Source: Bacteroidales bacterium
Lineage (GTDB): Bacteria > Bacteroidota > Bacteroidia > Bacteroidales > Salinivirgaceae
Length of the DNA: 37,977 nt
Assembly (NCBI GenBank): GCA_012519055.1
Contig: JAAYQU010000038.1
Location: 1-37,977, forward strand
Direction: 5' to 3'
Shown: positions 26,816 to 34,986 of the stretch, in pieces
Layout: each line of letters begins with the position of its first letter
Numbering within the stretch: position 1 is the stretch's first letter
The notes under the pieces: model-generated
What the model was told of the DNA's origin: nothing
Database searches by the model: none
The model's input: the letters and a program-made list of their open reading frames with translations, nothing else
Made by a program: the position numbers and the translations under genes

Positions 26816-29029
26816 ATGAAGCAAAAAATTTCATTAACCATAATAATATTAGCACTGTTCAATATAGTGGCAAAAGCACAAGAACTAAAAGGCAGTGTAG
26901 TAACATCACATATGCACGGCGATCACGAACACGTTGAAACTCTTATCGGAGCAAGTGTTTACTGGGAAGGAACAACACATGGAGTTGTAACCGACACAGA
27001 CGGCAACTTTACATTACCCGTAACCACAAAACTTCCACACAAACTAATTGTAAGTTTTGTTGGATTTGAAACTGACACAATAGTGATCAGCTCGGTAAAT
27101 GAAAAAATTGTAGTCAACCTCAAAGAGAGTCAAGAGCTAAGCGAAATTGTTGTTAAAGCCAGAAAATCGGGTTCACACTATTCAAGAGTCGACCCTATAT
27201 TAACTAACGTGCTATCTGACAGAGAATTACAAAAAGCTGCTTGTTGTAATCTCTCTGAAGCTTTTGAAACCAACGCCTCTGTTGACGTATCATACAGCGA
27301 TGCCATGACAGGAGCAAAACATATACAGTTGCTCGGCTTAGCAGGCATTTACAGTCAAATGATGGCTGAAAATATTCCTACACTTCGCGGATTAGGGATA
27401 CCTTTAGGAATGTCATTTATTCCAGGTCCGTGGATGGAGTCGATTCAAGTAGCGAAAGGAACATCGAGCGTTGTAGATGGTTTCGAGGCAATAACCGGAC
27501 AGATAAACGTTGAGCTTAAAAGACCCGAAAATACCGATTTCGGACTAAACCTTTTTGTCAACGACTTCGGACGAATTGAAAACAGTCTGATATTTGCAAA
27601 AAAAATCAACCACGATTGGTCAACCATGTTAATGACTCATATTGAAAACCTTAGCAACAAAGTTGACCGTAATGGCGACTCGTTTCTCGACAATCCGTTA
27701 GTAAAAAAATTTAATATCACAAACCGATATAGATACGAAAAACACGGTGTATTGGAGTCTCGGTTTGGTTTCAGTCTTATGCAAGAAAAACGCGAAGGTG
27801 GCCAATTAGGATACTTTGGCGACAGCGCAGCTAATTTTTATGGCTTAGTCATTAACACAAATCGTTTTGAGGCGAATGCAAACAGTCGCTTTTTCGTCTC
27901 AAAACACTCTGATGCAATAATCGAAACGCGACTAAACTACACATATCACGAACACAAATCTTTTTACGGAATACGCGATTACAACGGAAACCAAAACACT
28001 CTGTACGGAAACATTATTTATGAAGATAAGATAAAATCGGAGTCGCACAAAATAAATGGCGGTGTGAGCTGTATCTATGATAAATATAATGAAATGTTCG
28101 ACACCACCGATTTTAATCGTGAAGATGTTATTCCAGGACTGTTTGGTCAATACACCTTTCATTATCATGAGCATTTTACAGGAATTTTTGGCGTTCGTGG
28201 CGATTATCACAACAAACATGGACTGTTTTTTACTCCGAGGGTTCACTTACGTAGCAATATTTTTGAGCACACAACCGTTCGTGGCTCAATTGGCAAGGGT
28301 TACAGGCTACCCAACCTGCTTGCCGAGAATACGGGGCTAATGATTTCAAGTCGCCAATTTATTGTACAAGAAGAGATTAAGCCCGAAGAGGCTTGGAACT
28401 ATGGGCTAAACCTATCTCAATCGTTTGTTCTGTTTAGCAACGAAGCCACAGTTACCGCCGAATATTACCGCACACACTTTGTAAATCAGATGATTGTTGA
28501 CGTTGACGCAGACCGAACACAAGTCCGTTTCTATAATCTTAACGGAAAATCGTTTGCCAACAACTACCAGATAGAGATAAAGTTGGAGCCTCTATTCCAG
28601 TTCGAGCTAACCGCGGCAATACGATACAGCGACGTCAAAACAACAATAAACGGTACCTTTCAACGCAAACCGTTTGTTAACAGCTATAAAGGGTTGATTT
28701 CCGGATCATACTTAACCGAAAACAAAAGGTGGCAATTCGATTTAACAGCACAGTTTAACGGTTCAAGCCGGATACCCGACACATCATGGCTTCCAGAAGA
28801 AATGCAAATGCCAGAAAAATCTCCCGAGCATATCTTGCTTAATGGACAAATAACCTTTCGCATAGGTAAATTTGATATTTACTGTGGGGCAGAAAATATT
28901 ACCGATTTCAAACAAAAGAATCCAATAATTGGAGCAAGTGACCCATTTGGCGGAAACTTCGACGCTTCAATGCTTTGGGGACCGATTGTGGGAAGAGTTT
29001 TCTACTTGGGGTTACGATATAAACTGTAG
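26816..29029 (+). CDS. TonB-dependent receptor, probably for a metal
   Basis: The 737-residue outer-membrane receptor has a signal peptide (1-21, ending AKAQ) and a CarboxypepD-like domain (about 22-110; GASVYWEGTTHGVVTDTDGNF). A plug domain (about 125-230) carries KAACCNLSEAFETNASVDV and VAKGTSSVVDGFEAITGQINVE as adjacent segments, followed by a barrel to the C-terminus (YLGLRYKL). Asp/Gly/His-rich MHGDHEH sits at the start of the mature protein. A plug with a Cys-Cys pair plus the His-rich upstream gene suggests transport of copper or another transition metal. Copies of one repeat flank the two-gene unit. It ends before a palindromic terminator. Confidence 0.9.
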   Translation: MKQKISLTIIILALFNIVAKAQELKGSVVTSHMHGDHEHVETLIGASVYWEGTTHGVVTDTDGNFTLPVTTKLPHKLIVSFVGFETDTIVISSVNEKIVVNLKESQELSEIVVKARKSGSHYSRVDPILTNVLSDRELQKAACCNLSEAFETNASVDVSYSDAMTGAKHIQLLGLAGIYSQMMAENIPTLRGLGIPLGMSFIPGPWMESIQVAKGTSSVVDGFEAITGQINVELKRPENTDFGLNLFVNDFGRIENSLIFAKKINHDWSTMLMTHIENLSNKVDRNGDSFLDNPLVKKFNITNRYRYEKHGVLESRFGFSLMQEKREGGQLGYFGDSAANFYGLVINTNRFEANANSRFFVSKHSDAIIETRLNYTYHEHKSFYGIRDYNGNQNTLYGNIIYEDKIKSESHKINGGVSCIYDKYNEMFDTTDFNREDVIPGLFGQYTFHYHEHFTGIFGVRGDYHNKHGLFFTPRVHLRSNIFEHTTVRGSIGKGYRLPNLLAENTGLMISSRQFIVQEEIKPEEAWNYGLNLSQSFVLFSNEATVTAEYYRTHFVNQMIVDVDADRTQVRFYNLNGKSFANNYQIEIKLEPLFQFELTAAIRYSDVKTTINGTFQRKPFVNSYKGLISGSYLTENKRWQFDLTAQFNGSSRIPDTSWLPEEMQMPEKSPEHILLNGQITFRIGKFDIYCGAENITDFKQKNPIIGASDPFGGNFDASMLWGPIVGRVFYLGLRYKL

Positions 29030-29034
29030 CAATT

Positions 29035-29072
29035 GGAACACAGATGACACGGATTAAACGGATTAACACAGA
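29035..29072. repeat. ACACGGATT-type dispersed repeat, short copy
   Basis: GGAACACAGATGACACGG begins this copy, six bases after the TonB-receptor stop. It matches the first 38 bases of the copy at 26113 with a few changes and lacks the complementary right arm. Both copies point the same way and bracket the metal locus. Confidence 0.75.
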
Positions 29073-29108
29073 CTTTTTAGTTAAAAAGTAAAATTTAAGA
29101 GCAATTAA

Positions 29109-29160
29109 CAACTAAATGTCAATGTATTGTAGAGACGTCATATTATGGCGTCTCTTTTTT
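29109..29160 (+). repeat. Dispersed palindromic repeat acting as terminator
   Basis: AGAGACGTCATA and TATGGCGTCTCT (29131-29155) form a 12-base-pair stem with one wobble around one base, preceded by the shared ATTGT flank and followed by a run of eight T. It probably ends the TonB-receptor transcript. Confidence 0.8.
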
Positions 29161-29182
29161 TTGTATGTGTTTAAAGTTTACA

Positions 29183-29236
29183 TACTGCTGTTTTGGCAGT
29201 TTAAAATTAAACAACTACTGACATTTTGGCATTTAA
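29183..29236 (+). promoter_or_regulatory. Tandem operator-like repeats upstream of hsp20
   Basis: Two similar words, TACTGCTGTTTTGGCAGTTT (from 29183) and TACTGACATTTTGGCATTT (from 29216), start 33 bases apart, about three helical turns. The first contains the inverted pair ACTGC/GCAGT. Placed just upstream of a sigma-54-type promoter, they are candidate activator-binding sites. Confidence 0.45.
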
Positions 29237-29252
29237 TTTAATATTTTTGCGA

Positions 29253-29268
29253 TGGCATATCTATTGCA
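29253..29268 (+). promoter_or_regulatory. Sigma-54-type -24/-12 promoter of hsp20
   Basis: TGGCAT (29253-29258), five bases, then TTGCA (29264-29268) matches the sigma-54 consensus TGGCAC-N5-TTGCA with one change and exact spacing. The start codon of hsp20 is 62 bases downstream. Confidence 0.6.
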
Positions 29269-29316
29269 ATATTGTTAGTAGAACAATAAATTAATTTAAC
29301 AATAACATTAAAATTT

Positions 29317-29322
29317 AGGAGG
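29317..29322 (+). promoter_or_regulatory. Strong Shine-Dalgarno site of hsp20
   Basis: AGGAGG lies eight bases before the ATG. This is unusual because nearly all other genes in the window have no Shine-Dalgarno sequence. It suggests very high translation of the heat-shock protein. Confidence 0.7.
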
Positions 29323-29330
29323 ATATTATT

Positions 29331-29762
29331 ATGTTACCAAGTATTTTTAACGAAGAACCAAGAATGACTTCACTTTTTGACTCAATTTTCAACGATCAGG
29401 TGATGCCAAATTTCTACAGAAGCGCAGCAGGTGGTTGCTCAAACGTAAACATTCTCGACAACGAGAAAGATATTACCATTGAACTAACTGCCCCTGGTTT
29501 CAAAAAAGAGCATGTAAACATTGACTTAAACAACGATGTCTTAACTGTTTCTGCAAAAATTGAGGAGAAAGACACAGAAGAGAAAAAAAATTACATTCGC
29601 CGTGAGTTCTGCTCAAGAGAGTTTAGCCGCAGCTTTTCAATACCTAACTATTTAGACCAAGAAAAGGTAACGGCATCACAAGATAACGGAATTATTTCAA
29701 TCGTAATTCCTAAAAAAGAACAAGCGATTAAAAAAGGACCACGTCAAATTAAAATTCGCTAA
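29331..29762 (+). CDS. Small heat-shock protein, Hsp20/alpha-crystallin family
   Basis: The 143-residue chaperone has an N-terminal arm (1-35, SIFNEEPRMTSLFDSIFND) and an alpha-crystallin domain (about 37-130) with ITIELTAPGFKKEHVNIDL and the NGIISIVIPKK end strand. The C-terminal tail IKIR holds the I-x-I motif that assembles oligomers. It binds unfolding proteins without ATP. A sigma-54-type promoter, tandem upstream repeats and a strong ribosome site point to sharply inducible expression. Palindromic repeats lie on both sides of the gene. Confidence 0.95.
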   Translation: MLPSIFNEEPRMTSLFDSIFNDQVMPNFYRSAAGGCSNVNILDNEKDITIELTAPGFKKEHVNIDLNNDVLTVSAKIEEKDTEEKKNYIRREFCSREFSRSFSIPNYLDQEKVTASQDNGIISIVIPKKEQAIKKGPRQIKIR

Positions 29763-29773
29763 ATCAACGCATT

Positions 29774-29801
29774 GTAGAGACGGAGCATGCTCCGTCTCTA
29801 C
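29774..29801 (+). repeat. Dispersed palindromic repeat, perfect 28-base copy
   Basis: GTAGAGACGGAGCA followed by its exact complement forms a perfect palindrome, then TTTTTG. It serves as the hsp20 terminator. Its right edge contains the complement of the TAG stop codon (29798-29800) of the convergent helicase gene. Confidence 0.85.
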
Positions 29802-31540
29802 TTTTTGTTACGGCTTCCTCGCGAGCTACGCTTGCCGTCGGAAATATTTTCACCTCTTTCCCTTGCTTTGCCACTACCTTTAAATACCTCAATATCAACA
29901 ATTACTCCGCGTACTGTTGCGCCAAACAGAGTGTTGGCAACCTCGTTAACATGTCTTGATGATACTTCAAAAACTGTATAGTTATCTGAGACATCAATTC
30001 TGCCGAAAGCTATATCGCGGTTTTTGGTGCGGTCGTTTATAAGACCTATTAAACGCGTTGGTTTTATACCGTTTTTACTTCCAAGATTAATCTTGAGTTT
30101 TGTAAATCCTTTAACATCAGAGCTACCAAAGCCTCTCGATGAGCGTTTACCTCCCCTACCATCATCAAATCTTTTCGAGTCTCTGAAGCCTCTCTCCTCA
30201 CGTTTTTTCGTATCTTGCTTAATATTAATGTCTTGTGCATCTTTGTAATACTCCAAAAATCTATTAAACTCTACCGATACAAACCTTTGGATTAGTTGCT
30301 CACGATCAAGCCATTGGAGTTTTTTATAAATTATATCAAGGTATGGAGCAACATCTGGATTTATCGTAATATTCTCGATTTTGTCAATTTGATTGAAGAG
30401 TCGTTTCTCACAAATCTCTCGCCCATTGGGCACTTTCACGTAATTAAACGGTTTTTTCAACAGACGTTCAAAATTCCTTATTTTATGCTGTTCACGTGAG
30501 TGAATTATCGACACAGACGTGCCACTACGTCCTACCCTACCTGTACGTCCGCTTCGGTGGATATAGACTTCAGGATCATCTGGTAAACTGTAGTTTATAA
30601 TATGTGTAAGGTTATCAACATCAATTCCACGTGCCGCAACATCGGTAGCAACTAAAATTTGCAAGTGTTTTTGTCTAAAACGTGCCATTACGTGGTCGCG
30701 TTGTGCTTGCGAAAGGTCGCCATGCAGAGCATCTGCGTTATAACCGTCAGCCATTAAGCCATCTGCAACCTCTTTTGTCTCTTGTCGTGTGCGACAAAAA
30801 ACAATGCAATATATTTTAGGGTTAATATCGCAAATACGTTTAAGTGCGGCATATTTATCTTTTGCCTGAACTAAATAGAAGTCGTGTTTAACATTATCAG
30901 CACCCGCATTACGTTTTCCAACTGCAATTTCGTGCGGATCGGTCATATACTTTTGCGCAATCCTGCTTATCTCCGCAGGCATGGTTGCCGAGAAAAGCCA
31001 CGTTTGCTTCTCTTTAGGCGTTTTGTCTAAAATAGTGTCCAAATCTTCAATAAAGCCCATGTTCAACATCTCATCGGCTTCGTCAAGAACAACACGTTTA
31101 ACATTTTGAAGTTTCAAGACTCCCCTATCTATTAGGTCAATAACGCGACCCGGAGTACCTACGACTATGTGACAACCACGTTTTAGCTCCTGAATTTGTG
31201 CGACAATATTTGCGCCTCCGTAAAGAGCCGCAATTCGAAGTGATTTAACAAACTGGGCGTAGTTTTTCAAATCTTTGGTTATTTGAAGGCACAGTTCTCG
31301 TGTAGGACACAAAACAATAGTCTGAACATAATTTAAATCACTGTCAGTAAGCTCTATAGCAGGCAATCCAAAAGCGGCTGTTTTACCTGTCCCTGTCTGT
31401 GCCAATGCTACAACATCTTTATCACTTGAAAGTAGAATAGGAATGGTTTCGGCTTGGATTGGTGTTGGCTTTATAAAACCTAGATCTTCAATTGCATCTA
31501 ACAGTTCCTGACTTAAGCCTGTTTCTAAAAATGATTCCAT
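29798..31540 (-). CDS. DEAD-box RNA helicase (DeaD/CsdA-like)
   Basis: The 580-residue ATP-dependent RNA helicase has the Q motif (FIKPTPIQAETIP, 22-34), AQTGTGKT (47-54), PTREL, DEAD (153-156), SAT (184-186), and HRSGRTGRVGRSG in the second RecA domain. After a linker rich in Arg, Lys, Asp and Gly (about 440-480), a DbpA-type RNA-binding domain follows (KLKINLGSKNGIKPTRLIGL, about 480-555), then a basic Gly/Ser/Arg tail. Such enzymes act in ribosome assembly, RNA decay and cold adaptation. The stop codon is supplied by a dispersed palindromic repeat, so the tail may have been trimmed. A leader of about 170 bases with a hairpin against the start codon suggests post-transcriptional control. 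Confidence 0.95.
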   Translation of the reverse strand: MESFLETGLSQELLDAIEDLGFIKPTPIQAETIPILLSSDKDVVALAQTGTGKTAAFGLPAIELTDSDLNYVQTIVLCPTRELCLQITKDLKNYAQFVKSLRIAALYGGANIVAQIQELKRGCHIVVGTPGRVIDLIDRGVLKLQNVKRVVLDEADEMLNMGFIEDLDTILDKTPKEKQTWLFSATMPAEISRIAQKYMTDPHEIAVGKRNAGADNVKHDFYLVQAKDKYAALKRICDINPKIYCIVFCRTRQETKEVADGLMADGYNADALHGDLSQAQRDHVMARFRQKHLQILVATDVAARGIDVDNLTHIINYSLPDDPEVYIHRSGRTGRVGRSGTSVSIIHSREQHKIRNFERLLKKPFNYVKVPNGREICEKRLFNQIDKIENITINPDVAPYLDIIYKKLQWLDREQLIQRFVSVEFNRFLEYYKDAQDINIKQDTKKREERGFRDSKRFDDGRGGKRSSRGFGSSDVKGFTKLKINLGSKNGIKPTRLIGLINDRTKNRDIAFGRIDVSDNYTVFEVSSRHVNEVANTLFGATVRGVIVDIEVFKGSGKARERGENISDGKRSSRGSRNKK

Positions 31541-31547
31541 AAATTTA

Positions 31548-31595
31548 AATTTAGTGGTGTAAAACCATTGAATTACAGATAACTACCACTAAATT
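31548..31595 (-). promoter_or_regulatory. Leader hairpin of the helicase gene
   Basis: AATTTAGTGGT and ACCACTAAATT form an 11-base-pair perfect stem with a 26-base loop, ending seven bases before the ATG on the minus strand. It could mask the start in the cold or be melted by the helicase itself, giving feedback control. It has no T-run and is not a terminator. Confidence 0.5.
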
Positions 31596-31714
31596 CTGCA
31601 ACTTCGGGAGTAAAACACAACTGCCAATAAAGGCACCCCTAATTGTTTGAGCCCAAATACATTAGGATTTAGCGGGTTGGATACTTGTAATAAATAGCTG
31701 AATTTTTCAGAGCG

Positions 31715-31744
31715 CAAATATGGGAATAATTTACGTCTTTCAAA
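31715..31744 (-). promoter_or_regulatory. Probable promoter of the helicase gene
   Basis: On the minus strand TTTG (31744-31741), 18 bases, then CATATTTG (31722-31715) fits the Bacteroidota -33/-7 pattern with one mismatch in the -7 element. It implies a leader of about 170 bases. Confidence 0.5.
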
Positions 31745-31959
31745 TAATAGTTTTAGGATTATATGATAAGATCTTTAGACAATCAGTCATTTCTATATTC
31801 GAACTGAAGCCCAAATAATATCGAACCATTAATGAATTAAGGAATATTAAATTTTGTGCAACCACAAGAGTCGCAACTGCTTTTAATTTTTATATTTCAT
31901 AATTGTTCATTGCACACTTCAACTACGCTCAGTGCAACGCATTGCTCATTGTTAATTGC
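31745..31959. other. Gene-free stretch with repeat-like sequence
   Basis: Together with the helicase leader this makes a gap of about 420 bases. No gene is supported. The part at 31903-31957 contains internally similar words built on CAATGAGCAATG and GCAATGAACAAT (minus strand) that look like an intergenic repeat remnant, but no other copy is present here. Confidence 0.35.
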
Positions 31960-32250
31960 TTAAAATATAAGTAGTAGAAGTATCCTAAAAAGAACAATTA
32001 TAACTATTGCAGGCAAAATACTTATTAACAGCACTATCCACCACGACACCTCGTTTTTAAAACTTTTGCGAACAAAAAACCTGACAACATAGTATGTTAA
32101 GGTAAACGCCAAAATATCAGACAGAAAATTAATAAAACTGAAAGTATCGAACGGCAAACATGTTTTTATACCAAACGCAATGATACGATATAAAATAAGT
32201 ATCAACACTATTGCAATTATAGGTTTCAGTCTATTTATAGTTTTTTGCAT
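31960..32250 (-). CDS. Small integral membrane protein of unknown function
   Basis: I do not recognise this 96-residue protein. It has three predicted membrane segments (about 11-28, 40-60 and 71-95) joined by short basic loops and no catalytic motif. It lies 21 bases downstream of mltG on the same strand, so it is probably co-transcribed with that cell-wall gene. The hydrophobic pattern and good start codon make it more than a chance frame. Confidence 0.6.
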   Translation of the reverse strand: MQKTINRLKPIIAIVLILILYRIIAFGIKTCLPFDTFSFINFLSDILAFTLTYYVVRFFVRKSFKNEVSWWIVLLISILPAIVIIVLFRILLLLIF

Positions 32251-32271
32251 AATTGTTTGTTTTGAATGATA

Positions 32272-33324
32272 CTACTTATAAATCCTCTTTTTATTTAACA
32301 GTTTCCTATACTTTTCTGCATTTGCATTGTGCTGACGTAATGTTTTGGCAAACACATGTGTACCGTCCATTTTTACAGAGGCACAAAAAAACAAATATTC
32401 ATGCTTTTGGGGATTTAATACGGAATTTATGCTCTGAATAGAGGGAATACAGATTGGTCCAGGTGGCAAACCTGTGTTTTTATAGGTATTGTACGGAGAC
32501 TCAACTGCTAACATTTTCTTTGTCACTCGTCGCACCGAGAACTTCCCTGTTGCAAAAACCACAGTTGGATCGGCTTGCAATGGCATATTTGCTTTCAGAC
32601 GATTTAGGTAAACACCTGCAATAGTTGGCATTTCGCTTGCAACAAAACTCTCTTTTTCAACAATCGAAGCTAAAATAGAGACTTCAATGGGAGTAAGATT
32701 TAACATCTTAGCTTTTTCTACTAGCTCTTGATTCCAAAACTTATCATACTCTCTTTTCATACGTTTTAGAAAAGCCATCGGCGTGTCAGTCCAATAGACT
32801 TGATATTTGTTTGGAATAAACATTGCGGGAAATGTCTCTTTATTAAACCCAAAACTTTCAATAACCTCATTATCAGACAGTTCTCTTTGTATATCTATGC
32901 TATCAAACATCATCTGGTTACCCAACTTCCCTGCCAGCTCATTTAAGTTGTTTAAACTGTTAAACACCACATTAATAGGAGTTTGCCTTCCATACTTAAA
33001 AGTATTAACCAAATCGTTTGCTGATATCGATCTTTCAAAAACGTAGCGTCCGGGTTTGAAGGATTTTTCCAAGTTTTTATATTTAGCGATACGTTCAAAA
33101 GCAAGATTATTCTCCAGTTTGAAACATCTATTGAGCATTGAATCCAACTCCTCCCACGATGTTTCTGGCGTAACATATATTGTGCATTTTTTTTCATGCT
33201 TAAATTTTACGGGTCTGTGGAATGTTATATAGTAAACCCAATATCCTGATAATGCAACTATTACCAAAAAAACTGAGGCTATTATTATGGACTTTTTGAG
33301 CGTAGATATCTGATTAAAAAACAT
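32272..33324 (-). CDS. mltG: Endolytic murein transglycosylase MltG
   Basis: The 350-residue protein has one N-terminal membrane anchor (about 11-32), a LysM-like/YceG N-domain, and the YceG catalytic domain. SILASIVEKESFVASEMPTI carries the VEKE catalytic-glutamate motif (222-225), then GVYLNRLKANMPLQADPTV and NTYKNTGLPPGPICIPS. It cleaves nascent glycan strands at the inner membrane and sets their length. I chose the ATG at 33324; a TTG at 33357 adds 11 residues before the anchor. The small membrane protein gene follows it. Confidence 0.93.
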   Translation of the reverse strand: MFFNQISTLKKSIIIASVFLVIVALSGYWVYYITFHRPVKFKHEKKCTIYVTPETSWEELDSMLNRCFKLENNLAFERIAKYKNLEKSFKPGRYVFERSISANDLVNTFKYGRQTPINVVFNSLNNLNELAGKLGNQMMFDSIDIQRELSDNEVIESFGFNKETFPAMFIPNKYQVYWTDTPMAFLKRMKREYDKFWNQELVEKAKMLNLTPIEVSILASIVEKESFVASEMPTIAGVYLNRLKANMPLQADPTVVFATGKFSVRRVTKKMLAVESPYNTYKNTGLPPGPICIPSIQSINSVLNPQKHEYLFFCASVKMDGTHVFAKTLRQHNANAEKYRKLLNKKRIYK

Positions 33325-33400
33325 ATTATACTTCACTTTTAACCAAAATGTCTCCAATCAATAATGACTGGAGACTTTGGTAAGATAACATATTAACTAT

Positions 33401-34864
33401 CTATTTTTTTAACGGTGCTTTTTGGATAACTTCAATTAAGAAGTCCCAGAATTTTTGAGTTGAACCTATATGTATTCTCTCATCAGGTGAGTGTACATCT
33501 CTTAAAGTTGGTCCGAACGATATCATATCTAAATCGGGATATTTTTTTAAGAACAACCCGCACTCTAAACCTGCGTGAATTGCTCTTACGAGTGGTTTCT
33601 TCCCAAAAAGATCTTTATATGCTTTTACTGAAATCTCTAAAATAGGGCTTTTAGTATTTGGCTGCCAACCGGGATAACCGCTTGAATGCTCAATTCCAGC
33701 ATCAGCAAGTTCAAAAACAGAAGCTACAGTTTGGGCGATTGCCTGCTTTTGCGATTCAACTGAACTGCGCTGACTTGTTGTGATTTCTATTCTGTTTTTA
33801 CCGATAAACTTTACAGATGCCAGGTTTGTTGATGTTTCAACAAGTCCGGGGATATCACGGCTCATTTCAACAACACCATGCCAAACACCATGTAGAGCAT
33901 TTAACAGTTTCTCCTGCGCTTTGCGATTAATAACATGTTTCGGCATATCTGCACTTGTAATCTCAACTAATACGTTTGGTTCTGTTGATTTTAACTCGTT
34001 TTTAATTTCTGTGTAAAATTTTTCGCATAGGTTTTTTAATGGTATGGAATCGCCTTTAGGAGCTACAAATATTACGGTAGCTTCGCGTGGTATGGCATTT
34101 CTAAGATTCCCTCCATCAAAAGAAGCTATACGCACATCGGTCAATTTTGATGCTTGCATCATAAAACGAGTGGCTATTTTATTTGAGTTGCCTAAGCCTT
34201 TGTCTATCTCATCACCAGAGTGACCTCCTTTAAGTCCCGATACTTTAAGTGCAAACGCCTTGCTTTTACTTGGAATGCTTTTTGGCGCATATTCGAGGAT
34301 TGCAACGGTATCTATACCTCCGGCACATCCAATAAAAATTTCTCCTTCGTCCTCGGAATCAAGATTTAACAATATTTTCCCTTTCATAAATCCCGGCTCT
34401 AGAGCGAATGCTCCGGTAAGCCCTGTCTCCTCGTCAACGGTAAAGAGACATTCGATATCGCCATGCTCTATTGTTTTTGACGCTAAAAGTGCCAACTGTG
34501 CAGCCATTCCAATACCATCATCAGCACCTAGAGTTGTGCCTTTTGCTTTTACCCATTCTCCGTCAATATACGGTTGAATAGCATCTTTTTCAAAATCAAA
34601 CTTCACATCTGAATTTTTCTCACAAACCATATCCATATGGCTTTGGAGTATGATTGTTGCTCGATCCTCCCACCCTTTAGTTGCAGGTTTTTGTATCAAC
34701 ACATTACCAATTTTGTCAACTTTGGTGGCTAAGTTGTGCTTTATGCCAAACTGTTTGATATACTCTATTATTTTCTCCTCTTTTTTTGAGGGTCGTGGCA
34801 CTGCACAAATCTCTTCAAAGTATTTCCATACTTCTTTTGGTTCTAATTGCGATAATTTTCCCAT
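33401..34864 (-). CDS. pepD: Aminoacyl-histidine dipeptidase
   Basis: The 487-residue cytoplasmic M20C metallopeptidase cleaves Xaa-His and other dipeptides. Two-metal ligands are visible: His76 and Asp78 in LQSHMDMVCE, Asp115 in LGADDGIGM, and Glu145-Glu146 in VDEETGLTG. The opening LEPKEVWKYFEEICAVPRPS and the GGHSGDEIDKG dimerisation-domain segment are characteristic. I prefer the ATG at 34864 (MGKLSQL); another ATG at 34882 would add six residues. Length is usual for PepD. It is 76 bases upstream of mltG on the same strand. Confidence 0.95.
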   Translation of the reverse strand: MGKLSQLEPKEVWKYFEEICAVPRPSKKEEKIIEYIKQFGIKHNLATKVDKIGNVLIQKPATKGWEDRATIILQSHMDMVCEKNSDVKFDFEKDAIQPYIDGEWVKAKGTTLGADDGIGMAAQLALLASKTIEHGDIECLFTVDEETGLTGAFALEPGFMKGKILLNLDSEDEGEIFIGCAGGIDTVAILEYAPKSIPSKSKAFALKVSGLKGGHSGDEIDKGLGNSNKIATRFMMQASKLTDVRIASFDGGNLRNAIPREATVIFVAPKGDSIPLKNLCEKFYTEIKNELKSTEPNVLVEITSADMPKHVINRKAQEKLLNALHGVWHGVVEMSRDIPGLVETSTNLASVKFIGKNRIEITTSQRSSVESQKQAIAQTVASVFELADAGIEHSSGYPGWQPNTKSPILEISVKAYKDLFGKKPLVRAIHAGLECGLFLKKYPDLDMISFGPTLRDVHSPDERIHIGSTQKFWDFLIEVIQKAPLKK

Positions 34865-34986
34865 TATTTTTATTTTAATCATTAAATTTCGACATCAGTG
34901 CAAAAATCGGATTAAATAAAACCATTGACCAATAACTAGAATCAATTTGTCCATTTTTTACACTTCGCATTTTATAAAGAATAGAA

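Noticed and set aside
29225-29249. TTTG at 29225 with TATTTTTG at 29242 as the ordinary hsp20 promoter.
   Set aside because: The spacing of 13 bases is too short for -33/-7, whereas the -24/-12 match downstream has exact spacing. It is kept only as an alternative.
31600-31650. GGGGTGCC in the helicase leader looked like the start of a TPP riboswitch.
   Set aside because: The CUGAGA and CUGAUC cores of the TPP aptamer are missing and the gene is unrelated to thiamin.
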